In this document: positions 6,394 to 11,874 of the stretch, piece after piece
How positions within the stretch are numbered: the first letter of the stretch is position 1
Layout: the number at the start of each line of letters is the position of its first letter
NCBI GenBank assembly: GCA_021813875.1
Contig: JAKAJF010000020.1
Coordinates: 1 to 11,874, forward strand
Direction of reading: 5' to 3'
Origin: a bacterium
GTDB lineage: Bacteria > Patescibacteriota > Patescibacteriia > Patescibacteriales > JAKAJF01
Length of the DNA stretch: 11,874 bases
Made by a program: the position numbers and the translations under genes
The notes under the pieces: generated by a model
The model's database searches: none
The model's input: the letters and a program-made list of their open reading frames with translations, nothing else
Told to the model about the DNA's origin: nothing

Positions 6394-7269
6394 ATGCGGG
6401 AAAAGATAGGGTCAAAGGAAAATTATGAGAAAATAGGACCGACCGCTTGGGGCGTCGCTTATATGCGTTCTCTTTCCGATATAAAATACGCCGGGGAAAT
6501 CTTTAAGGAATTGGAAATCAAGATCAAGCCGGCAGATTCTGCCGGCGCCGACTACTTAGAAACGATAAGATCCTCCAGACTGGCACCCCAACCTGAAGCC
6601 CGTTTCAAACTTATAAATAACCTACTTCAAGGAAATAAGACCGATCAAATTTTAGAAATTGCCGCCGGCCTTTCGCCTCGAGGCCTGTCCATGACCGAGG
6701 ATCATTCTTTGAAATATGTTGAAGTTGATCTGCCGGAGATGGCGAGAAATAAAAGACAAATCGTCGAAAGAATCTCTTCCCGGGCTAATCTTGAACGGCC
6801 TAATTTATATATAGAAGATGGTGACGCCTTGGACTTGGATTCATTATTATCAGCTGCCGAGCATTTCGAAAAAAGACCCATCTCCATAGTTAACGAGGGG
6901 CTGATGCGTTATTTGAATTTTGAACAAAAAGCCGCGGTCGCCAGAAATGTCCATGCGTTGCTCGAAAAATTCGGAGGAGCTTGGATCACGCCCGACATCA
7001 CCTTAAAGAGAGTCATCGATCATGAACAAGAAAGTGAGGATAATCGAAAGAAGGTCATGGTCTTGTCGGGAATCGATATAGAGAACAATAGTTTTAATAA
7101 CGAGAAGGAGGCTAAATTATTTTTTGAAAATTTAGGCTTTAAAATCGAACGGCATGGATTCTCTGAAGCTTCGCCCCAGCTGACTTCTCCCCGAAAATTA
7201 GGGCTTACGCCCGGAGAGGTGCAAAAGCTGCTCCAAGATCCCGTCGTCTTTGTGATGAGGATCAAATAA
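6394..7269 (+). CDS. Class I SAM methyltransferase, leucine-carboxyl/TcmP-like
   Basis: A 291-aa cytoplasmic enzyme. SAM-binding motif I is ILEIAAGLSPRG (86-97), motif II the acidic YVEVDLPEMA (108-117), an adenine-contact-type EDGDALDLD (141-149), and the family's NEGLMRYL (167-174). The N-terminal YEKIGPTAWGVAYMRSLSDI (11-30) matches the opening of leucine carboxyl methyltransferase/TcmP-like proteins (PF04072 type). Members methylate carboxyl or hydroxyl groups of proteins or small molecules; the substrate here is unknown. ATG 6394 has no Shine-Dalgarno and follows the ATPase stop by one base, so translation is probably coupled; the better-spaced ATG at 6425 is out of frame. The gene is more AT-rich than the ATPase, which hints at a separate origin. 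No functional link to proton pumping is evident. Confidence 0.85.
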   Translation: MREKIGSKENYEKIGPTAWGVAYMRSLSDIKYAGEIFKELEIKIKPADSAGADYLETIRSSRLAPQPEARFKLINNLLQGNKTDQILEIAAGLSPRGLSMTEDHSLKYVEVDLPEMARNKRQIVERISSRANLERPNLYIEDGDALDLDSLLSAAEHFEKRPISIVNEGLMRYLNFEQKAAVARNVHALLEKFGGAWITPDITLKRVIDHEQESEDNRKKVMVLSGIDIENNSFNNEKEAKLFFENLGFKIERHGFSEASPQLTSPRKLGLTPGEVQKLLQDPVVFVMRIK

Positions 7270-7271
7270 AA

Positions 7272-7296
7272 AATCCGGCCAATCCGGATCTTTTTT
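7272..7296. terminator. Bidirectional terminator between convergent genes
   Basis: Stem ATCCGG (7273-7278) with CCGGAT (7284-7289), loop CCAAT, A-run before and TTTTTT (7291-7296) after. It serves the methyltransferase on plus and the hydrolase-like gene on minus, whose TAA overlaps the T-run at 7295-7297. Confidence 0.85.
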
Positions 7297-8008
7297 AATC
7301 TTTTTCCGCGATCTCTTTGCCCGGATTGAGCCGGTAATAATTGAGGCCTACGTCTTCGATCCAGCCGTTGACGCTCTCTTCGTCAAAGCCTTCACAAGTA
7401 TAACCGCACTTCCAGACGACCATATCCCTGGGAGTTCTGGCTCCCTGCCTGACGATCGCTTCGATGCGGTCGCCGACGATTGCGACCGCCTGGCTCGGCG
7501 AATCGAAACAGGAGTAGCCGCTCGGGGTGGGATTTTCCCGCCCTCGGTAACCCCAATAGTTATAGCAGTCGAGTCCGTCCTTCTTGGGCGAATGCAGGCC
7601 GAACTTGCTTTCCTTCAAGGCGATGCCGACCAGGAAGGCGGCCACGATCCTGTCTCTCCGCGAGATGTCCCCCATCATCTTTTCCATGGGGGTGCCTTTC
7701 AAAATAGGAGTTATTTCTTCATAGAGCTTCTTGTCTCCCGGGTCGACGGCCGTGCCCGCGGCGGAACTATCCGGGCCTGAGGCCAAAGAAACACCCAGGT
7801 TCTCTTCGTAGGTAGCGGTCGGGATAAGGCTCGAAAGCGGGATGAATAAGAAAAAAATGATATTGGCAAGAAGAAGCGGAAAGGTTAGGGCGAGCTTCCG
7901 GGGGCGGAAATCTAAATTAAAACCATCGATCGTTTCGGCTCGCCGCCGCTTCCTGATTTTCTTTTTTCTGGCCAATCTTTTGCGTTCGCTTTTAGAGAGT
8001 TTTTTCAT
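7295..8008 (-). CDS. Membrane-anchored lysozyme/glucosaminidase-like protein
   Basis: A 237-aa type II membrane protein. Residues 1-24 are very basic (KSERKRLARKKKIRKRRR), one helix spans ~40-62, and a linker rich in Ser/Ala leads to an extracytoplasmic domain at ~95-228. That domain has a lysozyme-fold look: VAAFLVGIALKESKFG (122-137), where Glu133 is in the position of the catalytic Glu of lytic transglycosylase/GH73-type enzymes. DCYNYWGYRGRENP (147-160) and SYCFD-like SGYSCFDSPSQAV (163-175) follow. Four Cys (148, 167, 201, 205) could form disulphides outside the cell. It probably cleaves peptidoglycan glycan strands, remodelling the wall. The hydrolase call is inference from motif layout; exact bond and activity are unknown. 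It is divergent from the 408-aa protein gene, with a terminator-like hairpin in its leader. Confidence 0.68.
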   Translation of the reverse strand: MKKLSKSERKRLARKKKIRKRRRAETIDGFNLDFRPRKLALTFPLLLANIIFFLFIPLSSLIPTATYEENLGVSLASGPDSSAAGTAVDPGDKKLYEEITPILKGTPMEKMMGDISRRDRIVAAFLVGIALKESKFGLHSPKKDGLDCYNYWGYRGRENPTPSGYSCFDSPSQAVAIVGDRIEAIVRQGARTPRDMVVWKCGYTCEGFDEESVNGWIEDVGLNYYRLNPGKEIAEKD

Positions 8009-8032
8009 GCAAAAGCTAAGGTTAGAGGAAAT

Positions 8033-8057
8033 AAAAAAGAATAGCCTGCGGCTACTC
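8033..8057 (-). terminator. Terminator-like hairpin in the leader of the hydrolase-like gene
   Basis: Read on the minus strand, GAGTAGCC (8057-8050) pairs with GGCTATTC (8046-8039), one G-T pair and loop GCA, followed by C-free TTTTTT (8038-8033). This is an intrinsic-terminator layout only 25 bases before the start codon at 8008. It may be an attenuator or a block to transcription entering from upstream. Confidence 0.45.
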
Positions 8058-8080
8058 TATCAAACCAAGAGGCACCTTAG

Positions 8081-8112
8081 CATGTTTTCTTAAAAAAATC
8101 AAGAAAAACATG
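8081..8112. repeat. Imperfect inverted repeat between divergent genes
   Basis: CATGTTTTCTT (8081-8091) and AAGAAAAACATG (8101-8112) are complementary apart from one extra base, around an A-rich nine-base spacer. It is placed midway between divergent genes, so it could be an operator for both; no T-run follows, so a terminator is less likely. Confidence 0.5.
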
Positions 8113-8145
8113 GACGAAAAATTTAAAAAAGTTTAAGGTATAAGT

Positions 8146-9372
8146 ATGAAGAAAAAAATTTTTTGGGCGATTGCCCTGATCGTTCTCCTGACACTGGGCG
8201 GCGGCCTTTATCTTTCTATAGGCCGCAAAAAAATTTCCGGGGTCCAGACACAGACCGACGGCTCGGCGGCCGTCCAAGAGCTGGTCGAAAATTTCGGAGA
8301 CCGGCTGAAAGACGTCTCCTTGCTCGCCCCCAAAGACCTGGTAGATCAGGAGATCGAGGCCGATTATGGCTCCTTGGTCACCCCCGACCTCCTTAAGGAA
8401 TGGAAGGCCGATCCTTCCCGAGCGCCGGGACGGCTGACTTCCAGCCCCTGGCCGGAAAAGATCGAGATCCAGAATCTCCAAGCGATCGATGAAAGTTCTT
8501 ATCGGGTGGGCGGCCTGGTCGACGAAATTTCCAGCCAGGAAAAGACGGCCGGGGGCGCCGGCCAGCAATACCCGGTCAGCCTGAAAGTTGAGAGGATGGG
8601 CGGCCGCTGGCTGATCAGCAGCTTTCAGGGCTATTCGCCCCTGCCGGCCGGGGGCGCCTTGGAATATCTGAACATCCGTTATGGTTTCAGCTTCTCCTTG
8701 CCGGAAAGCTGGAAGGGCTATTCGATCGTGACCGGCACCTGGGAAGGTGATGCCGCGAGCGAGCAGGGCGACACGCCGGTCGAACACGGCCCCCTGATCT
8801 CGATCCGCCATCCGGCCTGGACCAAGGACCGCCCCCGCCAAGACATCCCGATCATGGTCTTTACTCTGGCCCAGTGGGATAGCCTGCTCCGGGATAAGTT
8901 CCACGTCGGCGCCGCCCCCATCAATCCTTCGAGGCTCGGCGTCAACGCCGACTACGTCTTCGCCTTGCCGGCACGCTACAACTTCGCCTTCCCGACCGGC
9001 TTCGAAGAGGTGGAAAAAATCCTGGAAGGAAATCCTCTGCGACCGCTGCCGTCAGGCAGGCCGGTCTCCCAGAAAGGCAAGCTCCTCCTTTGCGGCGGCA
9101 TCCCGGACGGTTCGGTCGAGAACTTGACGGAAACGACCCGGCTCTTCGTCAACCTGCCCAAAGATGTCTATCCGGACAAGGACCATAATTTAAGCTTCAA
9201 GACCGTGACGGGCGATGCCCGGGCCAACTGGATCTCGAACGCCGGCTCTTATGGTGAAGCTTTCGAGGCCAGCCCCGATTGCTGGTCTTACTATTATGAA
9301 TTCGACGGAAAAGGAGAGGTCGATCTGAGCGCCAAAAATTCCGATTACAAGATCAGGTTTATGGTCAAATAG
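8146..9372 (+). CDS. Membrane-anchored extracytoplasmic protein, unknown function
   Basis: A 408-aa protein with an uncleaved-looking N-terminal helix (residues 5-24, IFWAIALIVLLTLGGG...) and the rest probably outside. Three parts can be seen. Residues ~40-165 have an alpha+beta pattern (VQELVENFGDRLKDVSLLAP; SLVTPDLLKEWKADP; APGRLTSSPWPEKIEI; WLISSFQGY) like NTF2-like/DUF3828-type domains of anchored Gram-positive proteins. Residues ~172-290 begin YLNIRYGFSFSLPESWKGYS, a phrase typical of PsbP/lipoprotein-like beta domains. Residues ~310-408 are a beta-rich tail with two Cys (C316, C379) that could pair. No catalytic motif is evident, so a binding or structural role is likely. ATG 8146 has AAGG seven bases upstream. 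It ends before a convergent terminator and is divergent from the wall-hydrolase-like gene, so a wall-related role is possible. Confidence 0.65.
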   Translation: MKKKIFWAIALIVLLTLGGGLYLSIGRKKISGVQTQTDGSAAVQELVENFGDRLKDVSLLAPKDLVDQEIEADYGSLVTPDLLKEWKADPSRAPGRLTSSPWPEKIEIQNLQAIDESSYRVGGLVDEISSQEKTAGGAGQQYPVSLKVERMGGRWLISSFQGYSPLPAGGALEYLNIRYGFSFSLPESWKGYSIVTGTWEGDAASEQGDTPVEHGPLISIRHPAWTKDRPRQDIPIMVFTLAQWDSLLRDKFHVGAAPINPSRLGVNADYVFALPARYNFAFPTGFEEVEKILEGNPLRPLPSGRPVSQKGKLLLCGGIPDGSVENLTETTRLFVNLPKDVYPDKDHNLSFKTVTGDARANWISNAGSYGEAFEASPDCWSYYYEFDGKGEVDLSAKNSDYKIRFMVK

Positions 9373-9423
9373 ATCAACCGGCTGTCGAAGGTGAAATCAG
9401 CACTCACAAAAACGAGAATTTAA

Positions 9424-9454
9424 AACAGGCCCTATTTGGGCCTGTTCTGTTTTC
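9424..9454. terminator. Convergent-gene terminator
   Basis: Perfect 9-bp stem AACAGGCCC (9424-9432) with GGGCCTGTT (9438-9446), loop TATTT. It is followed on plus by CTGTTTTCT and on minus by TTAAATT. It lies between the ends of the 408-aa gene and the minus-strand carboxypeptidase gene, whose TAG is at 9456-9454. Confidence 0.8.
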
Positions 9455-10263
9455 TATCTTTTCATCAACCGATCAATTTCGATGTTTCTCTTGACCGTAT
9501 TGGCGGCGTGGAGAATGACGACGATCCGATCCTTGCCGCCCTTCCTTAAGCGGACCGCGCAATTGTCCCGAGCTTCGGTCAGGTAACCCACCTTCATGCC
9601 TAGAGGCTTCATGGCCAAGAGACTGCGGTTGCGGCTATAGATACGGACGCGACGACCGGTCTTCAATTCTTTAAAGGCGTAAGCCTTCATGACGCTCGCT
9701 TGGCGGATATAGTAGTTGGCAAAAGCCCGCTTGGCGATGACCGCCATCTCTTTGGCCGTGCTTTTATTCTGGGGATCGATGCCGGATGGCTCCGTAAAGA
9801 CGGTGTGCTTCAACCCCAAGGCTCTGGCCTTGCGATTCATCCTTTTGACGAAACCGGCCCGGCTCAAGCCAGAGCGGTCGACCAAAGCGACGGCTGCTTC
9901 ATTCGAGGAGGCGATCAACATCGCTCGCCATAAGTCCCTCTTGGTCACTTCGTCGCCCGGGCGCAGATCAATGCTGCTGGTCACGTCCCCCCGAGACACG
10001 AAAGGGCGGGTATAATCGACTTCGGCTCGGGTGATGACGACCTTCTTGTTAAAATTAATCCGTAGGTCAGCGAGCACTAAGGCAGTCATCAGCTTGGTCA
10101 AAGAAGCCAGGGGCAGAACCTTGTCCTGATTCTTGCCGCCGACGAATCCACCGGTCCTGGCGTTGATGGCGGCACTACAGATATCGACATCGGCGGCAGA
10201 GACCGTCTGGACGGACAAAAAGGAAAAGATTAAAAGGCATAAAACAATTAATTTCTTTCTCAT
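9454..10263 (-). CDS. D-alanyl-D-alanine carboxypeptidase-like (peptidase S11) with altered KTG motif
   Basis: A 269-aa exported penicillin-binding-protein-fold enzyme of the DacA/S11 family, which trims the terminal D-Ala from peptidoglycan stem peptides. The signal peptide is residues ~1-23 (LIVLCLLIFSFLSVQTVSA, site after VSA). The nucleophile motif SLTK is at 54-57 and SSN at 119-121. The third motif, normally KTG, reads KVG at 224-226 in MKPLGMKVGYLTEA. Spacings (65 and 105 residues) match the family, so this is the true third motif; the KTG at 201-203 is a chance decoy. The Thr-to-Val change may weaken activity or alter substrate. The protein ends soon after this domain, without the C-terminal domain and amphipathic anchor of E. 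coli DacA. An extended -10 ends only six bases before its ATG, predicting a leaderless mRNA. Confidence 0.9.
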   Translation of the reverse strand: MRKKLIVLCLLIFSFLSVQTVSAADVDICSAAINARTGGFVGGKNQDKVLPLASLTKLMTALVLADLRINFNKKVVITRAEVDYTRPFVSRGDVTSSIDLRPGDEVTKRDLWRAMLIASSNEAAVALVDRSGLSRAGFVKRMNRKARALGLKHTVFTEPSGIDPQNKSTAKEMAVIAKRAFANYYIRQASVMKAYAFKELKTGRRVRIYSRNRSLLAMKPLGMKVGYLTEARDNCAVRLRKGGKDRIVVILHAANTVKRNIEIDRLMKR

Positions 10264-10269
10264 GTTTGA

Positions 10270-10278
10270 ATTATAACA
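10270..10278 (-). promoter_or_regulatory. Extended -10 promoter, probably giving a leaderless mRNA
   Basis: On the minus strand TG-T-TATAAT (10278-10270). The usual start site, about seven bases on, falls at or next to the A of ATG (10263). The -35 position is only T-rich. Translation would need to start without a Shine-Dalgarno. Confidence 0.7.
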
Positions 10279-10359
10279 CAGAAGGGAGGAAAAAATTTTT
10301 TGGTAATTTTAGAAAAAAAATAAACCTTTAAAAATTTAAGCTGCTTTTTGTCTCCTTTC

Positions 10360-10388
10360 TTGACAAAAAACAAGATAAATGCTACAAT
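10360..10388 (+). promoter_or_regulatory. Consensus-like sigma-70 promoter for the zinc-finger operon
   Basis: TTGACA (10360-10365), exact 17-base spacer, TACAAT (10383-10388), followed by T-rich DNA. Predicted start near 10395, giving a leader of about 128 bases before ATG 10523, far longer than other leaders here. Probably one of the strongest promoters in the window. Confidence 0.88.
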
Positions 10389-10394
10389 TTTTTT

Positions 10395-10522
10395 AATATT
10401 TTTAAACAGTGGACCTTACAACCAAACAAAAAGGAGGTTAAAACGACAAGTTAGTTTAAGGCATTTTGGGGCGAAGTCATACGTAATTATTAACGCAGCA
10501 TCAACTTGAAAAGGAGTTCAAT
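10395..10522 (+). other. Long 5' leader with an orphan Shine-Dalgarno
   Basis: The leader contains AAGGAGG (10431-10437), a near-perfect anti-16S match, but no ATG, GTG or TTG at a usable distance; the nearest candidate is an ACG (10444). The true site is AAGGAG (10511-10516), six bases before ATG 10523. The first site may be a ribosome standby site, a remnant of a lost leader peptide, or chance. I see no strong long-range hairpin. Confidence 0.55.
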
Positions 10523-10885
10523 ATGGCACCTTCGGCCATACCAGCGGCAGTATCAAGAGGAAAAAAGTCCAAACCCAAGACAGTAACCGTAAAGGGCAAG
10601 GAGTATTATCTGCTCCCTGATCCAATCAGCGAGGCAGGTGGCAGGCCCATCACCCTGATCCGGGTCGGCGGCGTCATGTCGAGCTGCCAGCTGAACGGTT
10701 ACACCGGAAGGCCGCTTAAGATCGTCGGCGTCGCCAAGGAGGCGCAAGAGTCGGGCGGAGTCATGATCACCGAGCATACTATGGTAGCTTTTACCCTGGC
10801 CGGCTCGGACCAGCCGCCCGCGATCGCAATCAAGCTCTCCTGCTTCGCCGGCTGGCAGAGTATCATGAGACTGATCAAGCTTTAG
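10523..10885 (+). CDS. Hypothetical 120-aa protein, first gene of the zinc-finger operon
   Basis: A small soluble protein I do not recognise. Residues 1-20 are basic and probably disordered (SRGKKSKPKTV). Residues ~20-120 look like a compact mostly-beta domain: VTVKGKEYYLLPDP, PITLIRVGGVMSS, PLKIVGVAKEA, MVAFTLAGSDQPPAIAIKL. It has two Cys (55, 107), no signal peptide and no membrane helix. The start is well supported by AAGGAG six bases upstream. The stop codon overlaps the Shine-Dalgarno of the next gene by two bases, so it is translated together with the DksA/TraR-type protein. A strong promoter and long leader suggest high or controlled expression. The function is unknown; partnership with the zinc-finger protein is inference from the operon. 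Confidence 0.78.
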   Translation: MAPSAIPAAVSRGKKSKPKTVTVKGKEYYLLPDPISEAGGRPITLIRVGGVMSSCQLNGYTGRPLKIVGVAKEAQESGGVMITEHTMVAFTLAGSDQPPAIAIKLSCFAGWQSIMRLIKL

Positions 10886-10893
10886 GAGGAATT

Positions 10894-11403
10894 ATGCAGT
10901 TTCCATCATTATCGTCCCCGAAGTCCCCAAAACTTTCGAAAGAAGAGGCGCGTTATCTGGTCTTGTGCGCCATGCACGACCAGACCGAAGGCCTTTCGAC
11001 CGCCATCCTCTTGTCGGAGAGGCGCGGCTGGCACTACATCCAGAACGAAGTGGAGACCGCCAAAAACAACGTTCAGACAATCATCAAGAAAAAAAAGGCG
11101 CTATTGGCCCAGCTCGAGAAGAGCTTGGCCGAGGAAGAGGCCGGCGTCAAAGGCCACGACTTCAAGAGCGTCCATAAGGGCAACCATCTGGCCGATACCG
11201 CCCTCACGCCAAGCTCTACCAAGGCTCATGTCACGAAGTTAAGGCTCGACCTCTTACGCGCAGAAGCCGCCCTCAAGATAAGAGGCGGTGAGCACCCCTT
11301 CGTCTGTATCACCTGCGGGGAACTTATCCCTAAGAAGCGTCTCGACGCCAATCCGCTCGCCGTCCGTTGCATAGACTGCGCGGAGCTCGTCGAAAGAAGC
11401 TGA
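10894..11403 (+). CDS. DksA/TraR-type C4 zinc-finger protein
   Basis: A 169-aa cytoplasmic protein. The C-terminal zinc finger is clear: CITCGELIPKKRLDANP then CIDCAELVE, with Cys138, 141, 159 and 162 (C-x2-C-x17-C-x2-C), the DksA/TraR family pattern. The middle (~48-85) is a long charged helix (VETAKNNVQTIIKKKKALL) and ~108-130 a second one, fitting the coiled coil that DksA inserts in the RNA polymerase secondary channel. The segment between helices lacks the DksA tip motif (DxxDxA) in the usual form, so transcriptional control like DksA is not assured. The first ~35 residues are an extension. AGGAGG four bases before ATG overlaps the stop of the 120-aa gene, so the two are coupled. It may tune polymerase under stress, or only share the fold. 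Confidence 0.85.
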   Translation: MQFPSLSSPKSPKLSKEEARYLVLCAMHDQTEGLSTAILLSERRGWHYIQNEVETAKNNVQTIIKKKKALLAQLEKSLAEEEAGVKGHDFKSVHKGNHLADTALTPSSTKAHVTKLRLDLLRAEAALKIRGGEHPFVCITCGELIPKKRLDANPLAVRCIDCAELVERS

Positions 11404-11577
11404 TCTCTGGCTGCTTGATGGATTCCCTGGGGAAAATCATCCCCCCTGCGTCGGAACTCTTTCAAGAGTCAGAGCTTAGCGGTGGGAGAAGGACGCATCT
11501 CCTTCCGCTCAGATCCGAGGTACAGCCCTCGGCTGCTCTATAGGCAGGGAGCCACAAAGCTCCCTGCCCAAACTTTC
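11404..11577 (+). ncRNA. Hairpin-dense 3' trailer, possible structured RNA
   Basis: At least five stems follow the operon before the terminator. GGGGA/TCCCC is at 11429-11433/11440-11444. ACTCT/AGAGT is at 11456-11460/11465-11469. AGCGG..AAGGA/TCCTT-CCGCT spans 11478-11509. CCGAGG/CCTCGG is at 11515-11520/11527-11532. A perfect 10-bp GGCAGGGAGC/GCTCCCTGCC is at 11543-11552/11559-11568. Several have alternative partners (TTCCC/GGGAA at 11423-11434; CAGCC/GGCTG at 11523-11535), as in switching RNAs. No long ORF with a ribosome site is present. I recognise no named RNA family. It may be a stabilising 3' UTR or a processed small RNA. Confidence 0.45.
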
Positions 11578-11611
11578 ACACCCATCATTACCAAAGATGG
11601 GTGTTTTTTAT
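11578..11611 (+). terminator. Strong intrinsic terminator of the zinc-finger operon
   Basis: Perfect 9-bp stem ACACCCATC (11578-11586) with GATGGGTGT (11596-11604), loop ATTACCAAA, followed by TTTTTATT. It sits after the hairpin-rich trailer. Confidence 0.92.
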
Positions 11612-11690
11612 TCCTTCATGAAAATTTAATTTTATCCTTCTATCTTAAAGAGACAGGCAATCTTTATCTACTTTCTTTTTGGAGGCGAAG

Positions 11691-11874
11691 ATGAACCGAA
11701 GACTTTCAGCGATTGGTCTGGCTCTTTTCATGTTGCTCTTTGCACAAATCAGTTCCGCGGACAATAAGATCGTCAACGGCGGCTTCGAGTCCGGACTGGT
11801 CGGCTGGCTGCCGCCCATCCAGCAAGCATCCGGCAGCCACGTGGTCATAACGGATGACCCGACCCTGGTCATTT
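11691..11874 (+). CDS. Secreted protein with carbohydrate-binding-like N-terminus, 3' partial
   Basis: The first 61 residues are present and the gene runs off the window. The N-terminus is a signal peptide (MNRRLSAIGLALFMLLFAQ, likely cut after ISSA at residue ~23). The mature protein starts NKIVNGGFESGLVGWLP, the N-terminal signature of galactose-binding-like (CBM4/9- or DUF642-type) beta-sandwich domains, which bind sugars or decorate secreted hydrolases and surface proteins. ATG 11691 is supported by GGAGG (11681-11685) five bases upstream. It lies after a strong terminator, so it has its own promoter, which I cannot place confidently in the AT-rich 11611-11680. The rest of the domain layout is unknown. 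Confidence 0.78.
   Translation, partial: MNRRLSAIGLALFMLLFAQISSADNKIVNGGFESGLVGWLPPIQQASGSHVVITDDPTLVI

Noticed and set aside
8077..8904. 275-codon minus-strand ORF across the 408-aa gene
   Set aside because: Antisense shadow; the plus frame has a membrane anchor, a ribosome site and coherent domains.
9652..9660. KTG at residues 201-203 of the carboxypeptidase as the third active-site motif
   Set aside because: Wrong spacing from SSN and wrong context; KVG at 224-226 in the GMKxGY setting is the structural equivalent.
11482..11694. 70-codon plus-strand ORF across the trailer
   Set aside because: It reads through the hairpins and the strong terminator and has no Shine-Dalgarno.

Overview
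ORGANISM. The window looks like a bacterial chromosome fragment, most likely from an uncultivated lineage of the Candidate Phyla Radiation (Patescibacteria, Parcubacteria-like). This is an inference from the gene mix: short hypothetical membrane proteins, a membrane-anchored cell-wall hydrolase-like protein with a very basic N-terminus, an ECF sigma factor coupled to a small membrane protein, and a P3A-type ATPase. It also rests on the A-rich short leaders. TGA is used as a real stop (end of the ATPase gene), so the TGA=Gly code of Gracilibacteria/Absconditabacteria does not apply. No rRNA, tRNA, CRISPR array or transposase is visible.

LAYOUT. (1) 1-1630 is strikingly AT-rich. It holds the C-terminal part of a SpoU/TrmH-type RNA 2'-O-methyltransferase, a roughly 450-base stretch without a convincing gene, and a one-helix membrane protein. 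It looks like the end of an acquired or differently evolving segment. (2) From about 1637 composition becomes GC-rich. A four-helix membrane protein is followed by a small membrane protein whose frame is broken near 2101-2107, then a terminator. (3) 2347-4041 is an envelope-stress-like module: a secreted Gly/Met-rich protein, an ECF sigma factor, and an overlapping three-helix membrane protein (candidate anti-sigma factor) with a Cys-Met-rich tail. It ends in a perfect 42-bp palindrome. (4) 4049-7296 has a complete P3A-type (proton-pump-like) P-type ATPase and, one base downstream, a leucine-carboxyl/TcmP-type methyltransferase. (5) 7295-9454 has a minus-strand membrane-anchored lysozyme/glucosaminidase-like protein divergent from a 408-aa anchored extracytoplasmic protein. 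(6) A minus-strand D-Ala-D-Ala carboxypeptidase-like protein with a KVG in place of KTG. (7) 10360-11610 is a strong consensus promoter, a roughly 130-nt leader with an orphan Shine-Dalgarno, a 120-aa unknown protein, a DksA/TraR zinc-finger protein, and a hairpin-rich trailer ending in a strong terminator. (8) The start of a secreted carbohydrate-binding-like protein is cut by the window end.

HOW THE GENES FIT TOGETHER. Most genes act at the envelope: wall remodelling (7295-8008, 9454-10263), ion transport (4077-6392), secreted or anchored proteins, and a sigma/anti-sigma pair that could respond to envelope or metal stress. Neighbouring units are separated by clear intrinsic hairpins. Several promoters lie so close to their start codons that the mRNAs should be leaderless or nearly so, whereas the 10523-11403 operon uses strong Shine-Dalgarno sites and a long leader. 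The best candidates for something undescribed are the secreted-protein/sigma/membrane-protein module, the frameshifted small membrane protein and its partner, and the structured leader and trailer around the zinc-finger operon.
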